64,000 nucleotides of DNA from the NCBI GenBank assembly GCA_965214795.1, contig OZ243976.1, forward strand, positions 496,001 through 560,000, given 5' to 3'. The position numbers and the translations under genes were made by a program. This stretch comes from JAJDXW01 sp965214795. Lineage in GTDB: Bacteria; Pseudomonadota; Gammaproteobacteria; HK1. Shown here piece after piece: positions 8,476 to 17,240 of this stretch (position 1 is its first letter; every line of letters starts with the position of its first letter). The notes beneath the pieces were generated by a model, which was given only the letters and a program-made list of their open reading frames with translations, was not told the origin of the DNA and ran no database searches.

Positions 8476-9267
8476 CTATGCCAGCGACACCTCGGCCACG
8501 CCGATCGACCCGAAGTCCGCGACCACGCGACTGCCCGCGGCGACCGCGCTCGGCTTGCCGCAGACCCCGGTGGTGACGATGTCGCCGGCACGAAGCGCCG
8601 CGCCCTGTGCCGCGTGGTTGCTCGCGATCCAGGCGAGCGCGGCACGGGGGTCGCCGAGGGCATCGGCGCCCGTGCCGGTGGTCGCGACGCGGCCGTCGAT
8701 CGAAAGCGTGACCCGCTGGGCGGCGAGATCGATGGCGCGCCAGTCCGCATCGGTGGCGGGTCCGAGGACGAACTCGTGCGCACAGGCGTTGTCCGCCGCG
8801 AGCTGCGCGCTGCCCACGCGCGTGAAGTCCGCGAACCGGGAGTCCGGGAGCTCGATGGCCGGATGCAGCGTGGCGACCGCCGCAAGCACTTCGTCGACCG
8901 TGTAGGCGTCCTCCCGGGCCGGAAGATCGTTGTCCATCACGAATGCGAACTCCGCCTCCGCGACCGCCATGCGGTTCGCCCCGAACACCACTTCGCACGG
9001 GCTCCCGTGCACGCGGCTCGCGAGGAACCGTCCCGCGATGGGACCGTCCACGTTGATGTGGTGCTGGCCACTGGCGCTCGTGGCCGCGATCTTCCAGCCG
9101 AGGACCGGCTCGCCGCTCGCGGCAACGAGGGCGCGCTGCGCCGCGTAGCCGTCGGCAATGGTGCGCGGGCGGCATTCGTCCGGCAACGCATCGATCACTT
9201 CGCCGCTCGTCCAGCACTGGAGGATGATTCTGCCTGCCTCTTCGGCCTGCTTCGAAAGCGTGGTCAT
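8476..9267 (-). CDS. 2-keto-4-pentenoate hydratase / fumarylacetoacetate hydrolase-like protein
   Basis: The 263-residue protein fits the hydratase family of about 260 residues (MhpD/HpaH type). Visible blocks are GWKIAATSASGQ, an acidic metal site region AEAEFAFVMDNDLP, HPAIELPDSRF and GDIVTTGVCGKP. The ATG at 9267 (TTLSKQAEEAG) is chosen over the longer upstream start because the family normally begins there. Such enzymes hydrate 2-hydroxypentadienoate-type intermediates of aromatic or steroid ring cleavage. No other meta-cleavage gene is adjacent, so the true substrate is unknown. Confidence 0.85.
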   Translation of the reverse strand: MTTLSKQAEEAGRIILQCWTSGEVIDALPDECRPRTIADGYAAQRALVAASGEPVLGWKIAATSASGQHHINVDGPIAGRFLASRVHGSPCEVVFGANRMAVAEAEFAFVMDNDLPAREDAYTVDEVLAAVATLHPAIELPDSRFADFTRVGSAQLAADNACAHEFVLGPATDADWRAIDLAAQRVTLSIDGRVATTGTGADALGDPRAALAWIASNHAAQGAALRAGDIVTTGVCGKPSAVAAGSRVVADFGSIGVAEVSLA

Positions 9268-9352
9268 GGCTGCCTCGTTGATGCCTCGTCTTCCGCTCGG
9301 ATGGTCCGGAACCGGTGGGCGGCTGTTCCGAGGCCGGTAGCGAACCGTGTCG

Positions 9353-9730
9353 TCATGATTCGGTCGCTGTTCGCTCGGGGGCTGGCAGCGAATGCTCGAC
9401 AAAGACGTACTCGTCCACCGGCCGGCCGCCGATCAGGTGCTCCCGGATGATACGCTCCAGCACCTCGGGCGTGCACGAGTGGTACCAGGTCCCGTCGGGA
9501 TGGACGACCGCGATCGAGCCGTGCACGCACACCCGCAGGCAGTTCACCTTGCTGCGATGGACCCCGCCGACGTCCACGAGCCCGAGCTCGGCGAGCCGTG
9601 CCGTGAGGCCGTGAGAAAGTCCCGGAGATTCGAGGCCCAGCGCCTTCGGACAGCACTTGGGCTTGGTCTGGTCGCTGCAGAGCGGGATGTGGCACCGGAC
9701 CTGCCCGATGTCGGTCGAGATGTCGACAGG
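9353..9730 (-). CDS. (2Fe-2S) ferredoxin domain protein, start unclear
   Basis: The minus-strand frame ending at 9353 encodes a thioredoxin-like [2Fe-2S] ferredoxin. It has PLCSDQTKPKCC near its start, then VNCLRVCVHG, the conserved HPDGTWYH, and a helix ERIIREHLIGGRPV; these four blocks are typical of the small COG3411 family of about 100-110 residues. No ATG, GTG or TTG lies in frame at the expected place just before the first cysteine block, and the frame continues upstream into the recQ region. The 5' boundary given is therefore approximate; an unusual start or a small sequence change is possible. It is divergent from recQ. Confidence 0.6.
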   Translation of the reverse strand, partial: PVDISTDIGQVRCHIPLCSDQTKPKCCPKALGLESPGLSHGLTARLAELGLVDVGGVHRSKVNCLRVCVHGSIAVVHPDGTWYHSCTPEVLERIIREHLIGGRPVDEYVFVEHSLPAPERTATES

Positions 9731-9811
9731 TGCGCATTCGTGCGAGCGGGGGCCGCGGTAAAGATGCCCGCCCCCGGCAGGGTTCGAACGCTCGACGCAG
9801 GAACGAATCCC

Positions 9812-11899
9812 ATGATGTACGAAGCTCAACGTGCCCTGGAGCTGCTGAGGTCGGGCACCAGACAGCGCAATGCCAGGTTCCGCGAAGGACAGGAAGACGC
9901 TGTCCGGCATATCGTGGAAGGCCCCGACGAAGGCCACGGCCGGCTCCTCGTCGTGCAGAGGACCGGGTGGGGCAAGAGCTTCGTGTACTTCATCGCGACC
10001 AGGTTGCTGCGCGAGGCCGGGGCAGGACCTGCACTCCTCATCTCCCCACTGCTTTCCTTGATGCGGAATCAGATCGAGGCCGCCGAGCGGATGGGGGTCC
10101 GCGCGGTCCGAATCACATCGGACAATCGAGAACGCTGGCAGGCCATGGAAGAGTGCCTGCGGCGCGACGAGGTGGACATCCTGCTCATCTCTCCCGAGCG
10201 GCTCGGCAACGAGCACTTTCGCACCGGGGTGCTGGCCGAGATCGCCGAGCGCATCAGCTTTCTGGTCATCGACGAGGCCCATTGCATCTCGGATTGGGGG
10301 CACGACTTCAGACCCCACTACCGGCTGATCGAGCGAGTCGCCCGTACCCTTCCGGCGAACCTCAGGCTTCTCGCGACGACCGCGACTGCGAACGATCGAG
10401 TGATGGAAGATCTCGCGACTGTGCTCGGTCCCGGCCTGACGGTGCTGCGGGGCGATCTCGACCGGCCGTCGCTCGCGCTCCAGACGATCCGGTTGCCCCG
10501 ACAATCGGAGCGCTTGGCGTGGCTTGCGGAACGGCTTCTCGTACTGCCCGGCCACGGAATCATCTATACACTCACCGTCCGCGATGCGGAGCGGGTGGCG
10601 GAATGGCTCCGGTCACGAGGACTGACGGTGGAATCCTATACGGGACAAACGGGAGACCGCCGCGAGGAGCTCGAACACGCGCTGCTCGAGAACCGCGTGA
10701 AGGCCCTGGTAGCGACGACCGCTCTCGGAATGGGCTTCGACAAGCCGGATCTCGGCTTCGTGATCCACTACCAGACCCCGGGCTCGGTGGTGGCCTACTA
10801 CCAGCAGGTGGGACGGGCCGGCCGCGCGCTGGATGCCGCCTACGGCGTGCTGTTGAGCGGTGAGGAAGAGACCGATATCACAGACTACTTCATCTCCAGC
10901 GCATTCCCGACCCGTGACGAGGTTCAACAGGTGATCGTCGCGATGGAGAACGCGCCGGGAGGCCTGTCCATCCCCGAGTTGCTCGGAGCGGTCAATCTCG
11001 GCAAGGGCCGCATCGAGAAGACGATTGCGCTACTCTCTCTCGAGTCACCGGCCCCCATCGCGAAACAGGGAACCAAGTGGCAACTGACCGCCGCGAATCT
11101 GAGTGAGGAGTTCTGGGAGCGGGCGGAGCGCCTGACCCGTCTGCGGCGTGAAGAGCACCGCCAGATGCAGGAGTACGTGAGGCTCGACTCGGGGCACATG
11201 GCGTTTCTCATCGGAGCGCTGGACGGGGACTCGGGGACGGTCCGGCCCCCGAGCCTGCCACCGCTGCCCGCGGAGGTCGAGCCGGAGCTTTTGCGGGAGG
11301 CGGTGACGTTCCTCCGGCGTACCAGCCTGCCGATCGATCCGCGCAAGCGATGGCCCGCGGGTGGCCTGCCACGATACGATGTCCGCGGGGTCATCTCCGC
11401 GGAGCACCGGGCGGAGCCCGGCAAAGCGCTTTGCATCTGGGGTGATGCCGGCTGGGGCGGGCTTGTTCGGAGCGGCAAGTACCACGACGGCAGATTCGCG
11501 GACCAGCTTGTCCGCGCCTGCGCCGACCTAGTAGGGCGATGGGCTCCGCAACCGGCGCCGGAGTGGGTGGCCTGCATCCCCTCGCGACGGCACCCGAACC
11601 TCGTCCCGCACTTTGCCGAACGCTTGGCGGAGAGGCTGGACCTGCCATTCCATCGAGCGCTTGCGAAGGTCGAAGACCGCGCCGAACAGAAGTCGATGGC
11701 GAACAGCGCCCAGCAGGCGCGTAACGTGGATGGTTCGCTCGCGGTCTCTCCGGAACCGCTGCCCGGCGGCCCGGTGTTGCTGGTGGACGACATGGTGGAT
11801 TCGCGCTGGACGTTGACGGTCGCCGCATGGCTGCTGCGCTCCAACGGCAGCGGCGAGGTATGGCCGCTGGCCCTCGCCTTGACGAGCCACGGCCGATGA
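9812..11899 (+). CDS. RecQ-family DNA helicase fused to a C-terminal phosphoribosyltransferase domain
   Basis: The 695-residue protein has RecQ motifs in residues 1-380: RTGWGKSF (Walker A), a DEAH box in IDEAHCISDWGHDFRP, ATTALGMGFDKPDL, and YYQQVGRAGR. The usual RecQ cysteine zinc domain is absent. A middle helical/winged part follows, then from about residue 500 a type I phosphoribosyltransferase-like domain with the PRPP-binding strand VLLVDDMVDSRWTLT near residue 660. The start is one of two adjacent ATGs. Its stop overlaps the dprA-like ATG (ATGA at 11896). A helicase-PRTase paired with DprA echoes ShosTA, where the toxin is a PRTase and the antitoxin a DprA protein; that link is inference. 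Confidence 0.88.
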   Translation: MMYEAQRALELLRSGTRQRNARFREGQEDAVRHIVEGPDEGHGRLLVVQRTGWGKSFVYFIATRLLREAGAGPALLISPLLSLMRNQIEAAERMGVRAVRITSDNRERWQAMEECLRRDEVDILLISPERLGNEHFRTGVLAEIAERISFLVIDEAHCISDWGHDFRPHYRLIERVARTLPANLRLLATTATANDRVMEDLATVLGPGLTVLRGDLDRPSLALQTIRLPRQSERLAWLAERLLVLPGHGIIYTLTVRDAERVAEWLRSRGLTVESYTGQTGDRREELEHALLENRVKALVATTALGMGFDKPDLGFVIHYQTPGSVVAYYQQVGRAGRALDAAYGVLLSGEEETDITDYFISSAFPTRDEVQQVIVAMENAPGGLSIPELLGAVNLGKGRIEKTIALLSLESPAPIAKQGTKWQLTAANLSEEFWERAERLTRLRREEHRQMQEYVRLDSGHMAFLIGALDGDSGTVRPPSLPPLPAEVEPELLREAVTFLRRTSLPIDPRKRWPAGGLPRYDVRGVISAEHRAEPGKALCIWGDAGWGGLVRSGKYHDGRFADQLVRACADLVGRWAPQPAPEWVACIPSRRHPNLVPHFAERLAERLDLPFHRALAKVEDRAEQKSMANSAQQARNVDGSLAVSPEPLPGGPVLLVDDMVDSRWTLTVAAWLLRSNGSGEVWPLALALTSHGR

Positions 11900-12948
11900 G
11901 CGCCAGGCTCTCCTCCAACACGCAGGCGATCCTGCTGCTGACCGCGCCGTTGATTGCCGGACGGGGCAAGCCCTCCACCAGCCCACTCGGCGTCGGCGAG
12001 TATCGCCGGCTTGCCCGCCGGCTTCGGGAACTGGAGCGTCAGCCCGCCGATCTGCTGGATCCCGGGTGGCGGGAGCTCTTGAAAGAGTGTCGGGTCGGCC
12101 TGGATCACGCACGGCTGGAACGGCTGCTCGGCCGGGGCCTTCTCCTCAGTCAGGCGATGGAACGCTGGCGGACTCGCGCGATCTGGGTCAGGAGCCGGGC
12201 GGACGCCAGCTACCCTCGGCGCTTGAAGAAGGGCCTTGGAGAGGAGGCGCCCCCAGTGCTCTACGGCTGCGGTGACGCCGCGATCCTGGATGTCGGCGGT
12301 CTGGCGGTCGTCGGCTCCCGCAACGTGGACGATACACTGCTCGAATACACCGAAAAGGTGGGGCGACTCGCCGCCGAGACGGGGCGCACCGTCGTATCGG
12401 GCGGCGCCCGAGGCATCGATCGGGCCGCGATGCACGGGGCACTGGACGCGGGCGGATCCGTGGCGGGCGTCCTCGCCGACGGCCTCGAGAGGGCGGCGAT
12501 GCTCCGGGAGCACCGCGAAGCGCTGATGGACGGGCGGCTGGTTCTGATCTGCCCATACGATCCTGCGGTTCGCTTCCTCGTCGGGCATGCGATGCAGCGC
12601 AACAAGCTGATCTACGCACTGTCGGACGCGGCGCTGGTCGTCAGCTCGGACTACGAGAAGGGCGGCACCTGGGCCGGGGCGGTCGAGCAGCTCGACAAGC
12701 TGAAGCTCGTGCCCGTCTATGTCCGCGCCAACGGTGAGACGGGAAAGGGTCTCGGGGGACTTCGTGAACGAGGGGCGAAGCCGTGGCCGGAGCCGAAGAC
12801 CCCGGAGGATTTCGAGAGGATTCTGGATGCGGAGCCAAGCGTGAAAGACGACGCCCCGGAGCAGCAAGCGCTTTCGCTGGACATCCCGGACGAGCCGGCG
12901 CCGTCGGAGGACGATCGGCAGGCGGCGTCGCTCGTTGCGAGGCGATGA
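11896..12948 (+). CDS. DprA/Smf-like DNA-processing protein
   Basis: The 350-residue protein has a DprA Rossmann-like core: ADASYPRRLKKGL, VVGSRNVDD, SGGARGIDRAAMHGAL and YEKGGTWAGAVEQL, matching the Smf/DprA layout in order. The N-terminal 110 residues are helical and the last 50 are acidic and probably disordered. Canonical DprA loads RecA on single strands in transformation; here the context (overlap with recQ-PRTase upstream and GIY-YIG downstream by ATGA at both junctions) points instead to a dedicated operon member. In ShosTA, a DprA protein neutralises a PRTase toxin, which is the most relevant known parallel. Confidence 0.85.
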   Translation: MSARLSSNTQAILLLTAPLIAGRGKPSTSPLGVGEYRRLARRLRELERQPADLLDPGWRELLKECRVGLDHARLERLLGRGLLLSQAMERWRTRAIWVRSRADASYPRRLKKGLGEEAPPVLYGCGDAAILDVGGLAVVGSRNVDDTLLEYTEKVGRLAAETGRTVVSGGARGIDRAAMHGALDAGGSVAGVLADGLERAAMLREHREALMDGRLVLICPYDPAVRFLVGHAMQRNKLIYALSDAALVVSSDYEKGGTWAGAVEQLDKLKLVPVYVRANGETGKGLGGLRERGAKPWPEPKTPEDFERILDAEPSVKDDAPEQQALSLDIPDEPAPSEDDRQAASLVARR

Positions 12949-13868
12949 TGGCGCATCCGTTCACCATCCGCATCTTTGTCCCTGACGGCAACCCGGAAGG
13001 AGTCCGCCTGATCGATCGCATGAACTGGACGGGTCGCGGGCTGGTATTTCGCAGATCGGACTGGTCCGAGGTTCGCAAGCGCGACGAGATACAGCGCACC
13101 GGCATCTACGTTCTCGTCGGCTACCGCAATGAGGACGACGACTTGCCTACCCTCTATATCGGGCAGGCCGACGGCATCAGGGGGCGCATCGACTCGCATC
13201 ACAAGGACAAGGAATTCTGGGACTGGGCCGCGGTGTTTGTTTCGACCAGCGGCGGGCTGAACCGGGCTCATGTCACTTGGCTCGAATATGCGCTCGTCAA
13301 GCAGGCGATGGAGAAAGAGCGCTGCCACCTCGACAACGGCAACGCGCCCCAGGAGCCTACTTTGTCCGAAGCGGAGAAGGCCGACACGCAAGGCTTCATG
13401 AAGGAGATCCTGCAGATTCTCCCTCTCGTCGGTCTGCGGGCATTCGAAACCCCGAAAGCGGTCGCAGCGCCGCACGCCAGCGATCCTCTGACCGGCGCAA
13501 CGCCAAGCGGCCGGAAACACGACACGATTATCGTTCCCGCAAAGAAGGACGGCTTCAAGGAGCTCTTTCTTGGGAAAGATTGTTGGTACTCGCTCCGTAT
13601 CTCCGGAGGAATGCTCGACAAGATCAAGTATATCGCCGCGTACCAGACGCAACCGGTATCGGCCATCATGCACTACGCCTCCGTCGCCCATATCGAACCC
13701 TACGGCGAGGGCGGCAAGTACAAGATCGTGTTTTCCGAGAGCGCCAAGCCCATCGGTCCCATTCCCTACGGCGACGCCCCTCCTGGCGCCATACAGGGTC
13801 CACGCTACACGTCGTTCGCACGCCTGCAGACAGCGAGAGAGCTCACCGACGTTCTGGGCGAGAGCTGA
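12945..13868 (+). CDS. GIY-YIG domain protein
   Basis: The 307-residue protein has an N-terminal GIY-YIG nuclease-like domain: TGIYVLVGY at about residue 54, then LYIGQADGIRGRI at about 72, and LEYALVK carrying the expected Glu. The C-terminal 150 residues form a second, unrecognised domain (KDCWYSLRISGGMLDKIKYI, HYASVAHIEPYGEGGKYKI). The start ATG overlaps the DprA stop, and a second ATG follows at once. GIY-YIG domains cut DNA, so this may be the nuclease of the operon, or a sensor if inactive. There is no gene closer than about 500 bp downstream in the same direction. Confidence 0.8.
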   Translation: MMAHPFTIRIFVPDGNPEGVRLIDRMNWTGRGLVFRRSDWSEVRKRDEIQRTGIYVLVGYRNEDDDLPTLYIGQADGIRGRIDSHHKDKEFWDWAAVFVSTSGGLNRAHVTWLEYALVKQAMEKERCHLDNGNAPQEPTLSEAEKADTQGFMKEILQILPLVGLRAFETPKAVAAPHASDPLTGATPSGRKHDTIIVPAKKDGFKELFLGKDCWYSLRISGGMLDKIKYIAAYQTQPVSAIMHYASVAHIEPYGEGGKYKIVFSESAKPIGPIPYGDAPPGAIQGPRYTSFARLQTARELTDVLGES

Positions 13869-14015
13869 TGCCGGGCCCGATGTCGCAGCCTTTGGTGGTT
13901 CGACCTCGAACGCATGTCGGACCGCGGCCCGTGCCCAATCTCTCCCGACTCGGAGCATTGCGACGACCGATACGCTCATCGAACGCAACCGGGACATCCT
14001 TGGCGGGACCCCCAA

Positions 14016-14101
14016 GGATGATTTATTTTCTCGATCATATCCAATAAATTCAAGGAATTATATCGATCGAAGATCTCTTCGCCCGAAATCGTCGTCAACC
14101 G
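14016..14101 (-). repeat. Family C MITE-like repeat, half copy
   Basis: This stretch matches, in inverted orientation, the right half of the 157-bp elements at 58316-58473 and 62718-62874. It begins with the terminal sequence GATTTATTTTCTCGA and ends inside the element. It is strikingly A+T-rich and abuts the broken PIN gene. Confidence 0.75.
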
Positions 14102-14252
14102 ACGGTCGTTGAAAGCCCGTTTGCGTCCCCATCTCGCGATCCTCGACAGTTTCGACCGTATAGCCGCCCGCCAGCGCGCGCCACGAACCCGTGCGGCGAC
14201 GTTCGAGGATGACGTTCGTGTCCACGAGCACGGGACCTTGATGCCACGTCAT
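14095..14252 (-). pseudogene. Truncated PIN-domain toxin gene
   Basis: From ATG 14252 the minus strand encodes about 52 residues typical of a PIN-toxin N-terminus: VLVDTNVILERRRTGSW, with the first acidic residue in VDTN, then YTVETVEDREMGTQTGFQR. Coding similarity ends where the family C repeat begins, and the two later acidic motifs are missing. Loss of the rest by repeat insertion or deletion is the simple reading. No antitoxin gene is adjacent. Confidence 0.6.
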
Positions 14253-14385
14253 CGGAGATCGGAGTTCCACTGGCGCTTCGACGCCGTGCGTTGCGAACAG
14301 ACCTGCCAGATCGTCCGCCCGGAGAACCAGGATAGAATGCGGGCCGCGCACGCGGGCGCAAGAGGCGGGGAACGGGAGGAGTTCG

Positions 14386-15387
14386 ATGTCGGAGAGCCGC
14401 GACCCGGTCGAGTGGTACCGGCGCATGAGGCGACTTCGCCGCTTCGAGATGCGGGCGGCGGAGCTGGTCGGAGACGGCGAGATCACGGGGCCGGTGCACG
14501 AGTACATCGGGGAGGAGGCGGTCGCGGTCGGGGTCTGCGCGGCCCTTCGCGCCGACGACGTGATCACCAGCACCCACCGCGGGCACGGCCATATCCTCGC
14601 CAAGGGCGGCGCCCCGGATCGGATGTTCGCGGAGTTGCTCGGCCGCGAGAGCGGCTACAACCGCGGGCGCGGCGGCTCCATGCACATCGCGGACTTCGAC
14701 CTCGGCATCTACGGCGCGAACGGCATCGTCGGGGCCGGCGCCCCGATGGCCTGCGGCGCCGCGTACACGTTCCAGGTTCGCGGGGAGGATCGGGTCGCGG
14801 TTCCCTTCTTCGGCGACGGGGCCATGAACCAGGGGGTGCTGCTCGAATCGTTCAACCTCGCCGTGATCCTCCACCTTCCGGTGGTCTTCGCATGCGAGAA
14901 CAACGGGTTCGCCATCACCTCCTCCATCGGGGAGATGCTGGGGGGCGGCCTCGTCCGGCGGGCCGAGGGGTTCGGCCTCCCCGCCCGATCGGTCGATGGC
15001 ATGGACGTGCGGGCGGTCCACGCCGCGACCGCCGCCGCCGTCGAGCGCGCGCGGGCGGGGGGCGGGCCGACCTTCCTCGAGTTCCGCACCGCCCGATACT
15101 CCGTGCACAACATCGCGACCGGTGCGCGGATGCGCGACAACCGCTCCGAGGAGCTGCTCGCGGAAGCCCGCGGGCGCGACCCCATCGAACGGCTCGCGGG
15201 CGAGATCGCCGGCGGCGGGGGGTGGGGGCCCGGCGGCCGGGACGAGGTGGACGATGAGGTGGAGCGCGAGATCGAGGGGGCGGTGGGGTTCGCCCGCAAC
15301 AGCCCCCGACCGCGGGCCGAGACGGCCCTCGACTACATGTATGCCGATACCTATCCGGACTTTCCGGCGCCGGGCTGGGAGCGCTGA
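14386..15387 (+). CDS. Pyruvate/acetoin-type dehydrogenase E1 component, alpha subunit
   Basis: The 333-residue protein is a thiamine-diphosphate E1 alpha subunit. It has THRGHGHILAKGG, GSMHIADF and the TPP-binding block GDGAMNQG, which ends in NNGFA near residues 143-170. Length fits PdhA/AcoA (about 320-340). A GGAGG precedes the ATG. The beta subunit starts 3 nt downstream, so they are translationally linked. No E2 or E3 gene is adjacent, so the complex must use subunits encoded elsewhere. The substrate could be pyruvate, acetoin or a branched 2-oxo acid. Confidence 0.9.
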   Translation: MSESRDPVEWYRRMRRLRRFEMRAAELVGDGEITGPVHEYIGEEAVAVGVCAALRADDVITSTHRGHGHILAKGGAPDRMFAELLGRESGYNRGRGGSMHIADFDLGIYGANGIVGAGAPMACGAAYTFQVRGEDRVAVPFFGDGAMNQGVLLESFNLAVILHLPVVFACENNGFAITSSIGEMLGGGLVRRAEGFGLPARSVDGMDVRAVHAATAAAVERARAGGGPTFLEFRTARYSVHNIATGARMRDNRSEELLAEARGRDPIERLAGEIAGGGGWGPGGRDEVDDEVEREIEGAVGFARNSPRPRAETALDYMYADTYPDFPAPGWER

Positions 15388-15390
15388 GCC

Positions 15391-16359
15391 ATGCGAGAGA
15401 TGACGTTGGTCAAGGCGCTCAACGAAGCGCTTCACGAGGCAATGACCGAAGACGGCTCCGTCTTCGTCATCGGCGAGAACATCCGGGGCGGGGTGCGCGC
15501 GGAGACCGCCGGCCTCGACGACGCCTTCGGCCCGCAACGGGTGATGGACATGCCGATCTCCGAGGCCGCGTTCACCGGCTTCGCCAACGGGGCGGCCCTC
15601 GCGGGCATGCGGCCGGTGGTGGAGTTCCAGGTGGCCTCCCTCATGTTCCCCGCCTTCGACCAGATCGTGAACCAAGCCGCGAAGCTCCCCCTGATGCTCG
15701 GCGGGCAGGCGCACATCCCGGTCACCTTCCTGCTGATGGGGGCGGGCGCGGCCGGCGGCCGAGCCGGCCAGCATTCCGACAACCCCTACACCTTCCTCGT
15801 CCACGCGGGCATCAAGACGGTGGTTCCATCGACCCCCGCCGACGCGAAGGGGCTCATGCTCGCCGCGATCTTCGAGAACGACCCGGTCGCCCTCGTCGTC
15901 AACACCAATCTCCTCGGAGCGACCGGCGACGTGCCGGCGGGGCGCGAACGCACGCCGCTCGCGAAGGGAAAGGTCCGGCGCGCGGGCCGGGACGTGACGG
16001 TCTGCGCGGTGGGGCATCTCGTCCCCGCCGCCCTCGATGCGGCCGGCCGCCTCGCGGCGGACAGGATCGAGGTGGAGGTGTGGGACCCCCGCAGCCTCCT
16101 CCCCTTCGACAAGGAGGGGCTCGCCGCGTCGGTCGCGAAGACGGGCCGGCTGGTGATCGCCGACGATTCCGCCCGCACCTGCGGGTTCGCGGCGGAGGTC
16201 GCGGGTCTCGTCGCCGAGCGCTGCTTCGACTCGCTCCGCGGCCCGATCAAGCGGGTGACCCGAGCCGACGTGACCGTTCCGTACAGCACCCCGATCGAGC
16301 AGGCGATGCTGCCCGCGACGGGCGAGCTGGAGGCGGCGGTGCGGGCGCTCGCCGCCTGA
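15391..16359 (+). CDS. Pyruvate/acetoin-type dehydrogenase E1 component, beta subunit
   Basis: The 322-residue protein matches transketolase-type E1 beta subunits: MREMTLVKALNEALHEAM at the start, MPISEAAFTGFANGAALAGM, HSDNPYTFLVHAGIKTVVPS and DPRSLLPFDKEGL in order. The C-terminal transketolase domain starts near residue 190. It pairs with the alpha gene 3 nt upstream to form the alpha2-beta2 E1 enzyme that decarboxylates a 2-oxo acid and passes the acyl group to a lipoyl E2. The operon appears to end here; the next gene is convergent. Confidence 0.9.
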   Translation: MREMTLVKALNEALHEAMTEDGSVFVIGENIRGGVRAETAGLDDAFGPQRVMDMPISEAAFTGFANGAALAGMRPVVEFQVASLMFPAFDQIVNQAAKLPLMLGGQAHIPVTFLLMGAGAAGGRAGQHSDNPYTFLVHAGIKTVVPSTPADAKGLMLAAIFENDPVALVVNTNLLGATGDVPAGRERTPLAKGKVRRAGRDVTVCAVGHLVPAALDAAGRLAADRIEVEVWDPRSLLPFDKEGLAASVAKTGRLVIADDSARTCGFAAEVAGLVAERCFDSLRGPIKRVTRADVTVPYSTPIEQAMLPATGELEAAVRALAA

Positions 16360-16601
16360 CCGCCCCGAGCGTCCGCACCGCGCGTCTGCATCACGCATCC
16401 GCGCCCTCGGCCGGCCATCCGGCATCCGGCACCCGGAAAGCCGTCGCGCCGGCCGCCCGAGGTCGGATTACGCCCGGACGCTCGGACGCTCGGATCGGCG
16501 GCCGGTTCGACGCACGCGGCGAGAGTCGGATGCCGAGCTCCGACAAGGTCTTCGATGCCGTTCCGGGCATCGAACGCCTGCATTGAGGGTCGGCGAACGG
16601 T

Positions 16602-17123
16602 TCAGGCGTCAGGGTAGCGCCAGGGCGGGTCGGGCTGCTCGGCCTCCTCGTCAATGGTCCAGTGGGGGATCGACATCCCCTCGCACACCTCGACGAAGAC
16701 CATCCGCACCCGAGTCCCGATGCCGACCCGCTCGACCATCTCCGGCGACGCGAACGTCCCGTCCGGGGTGACCAGGTTCCCCGCGACGCGAAGCGCCTCG
16801 TGCTCGGTCGGCTCCCCCTTCTGGGTGTCGAGGTCCACGAGCAGGATCATGTAGGGGACGAGGTCACGGAACGCGGGCTGGATGGGGTGGTGCACCTCGG
16901 TGTAGGTATGAACGGCTCCCTTCCCTTCCACGGACACCCACTCCGACTCGCGGTCGCTCGTCCACGGGCACGCGGTGGTCGGGGGATAGCGGAGGAGGCC
17001 GCTCTCGCGCCCCCGCTGGAGGCGGAAGTCGCCCGCGTGGCAGTAGCGGAAGAACTCGCGGTTCTCCTCGTCCACGTCCTCGATGGTGAGGGTCATCCCG
17101 AGGTATTCGCCCCTTGTCGGCAT
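16602..17123 (-). CDS. DUF35 OB-fold protein, partner of a thiolase-fold enzyme
   Basis: The 173-residue protein has an OB-fold of the DUF35 type: GAVHTYTEVHHPIQPAFRD, PYMILLVDLD and GTRVRMVFVEV. The N-terminal zinc-ribbon part is degenerate: only CPW near residue 52 and a lone earlier Cys remain of the usual four cysteines. DUF35 proteins form tight complexes with thiolase-fold or hydratase-fold enzymes and help bind acyl-CoA. The thiolase-like gene lies 117 bp upstream in the same direction, supporting a complex. An array of heptamers sits between them. Confidence 0.82.
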   Translation of the reverse strand: MPTRGEYLGMTLTIEDVDEENREFFRYCHAGDFRLQRGRESGLLRYPPTTACPWTSDRESEWVSVEGKGAVHTYTEVHHPIQPAFRDLVPYMILLVDLDTQKGEPTEHEALRVAGNLVTPDGTFASPEMVERVGIGTRVRMVFVEVCEGMSIPHWTIDEEAEQPDPPWRYPDA

Positions 17124-17170
17124 CGTCCGATCCTCCGTTTCCGTCGCCTTCGTGTCCGTCGCGGCTCCGG

Positions 17171-17205
17171 CCGCCCGCCGCCCGCCGTCCGCCGCCCGCC
17201 GTCCG
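17171..17205. repeat. Heptamer tandem array, five copies of CCGYCCG
   Basis: Five consecutive 7-bp units alternate between CCGCCCG and CCGTCCG, between the DUF35 and thiolase-like genes. A similar heptamer array follows tyrS at 22165. Confidence 0.85.
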
Positions 17206-17240
17206 CCGCCGCCGGCATCCGCGCCCGGAACGCCAGCGCC

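Noticed and set aside
9755..9812. tRNA-like GGTTCGAAC near 9781
   Set aside because: The T-loop-like string has no matching acceptor or anticodon arms around it.
9353..10555. 400-codon minus-strand frame as one long protein
   Set aside because: Only its last 120 codons have protein character (the ferredoxin); the rest is antisense to recQ.
14095..16425. 776-codon minus-strand frame over the E1 alpha/beta genes
   Set aside because: Shadow of two well-supported genes; composition (Arg, Gly, His, Ala) is typical of antisense to GC-rich coding DNA.
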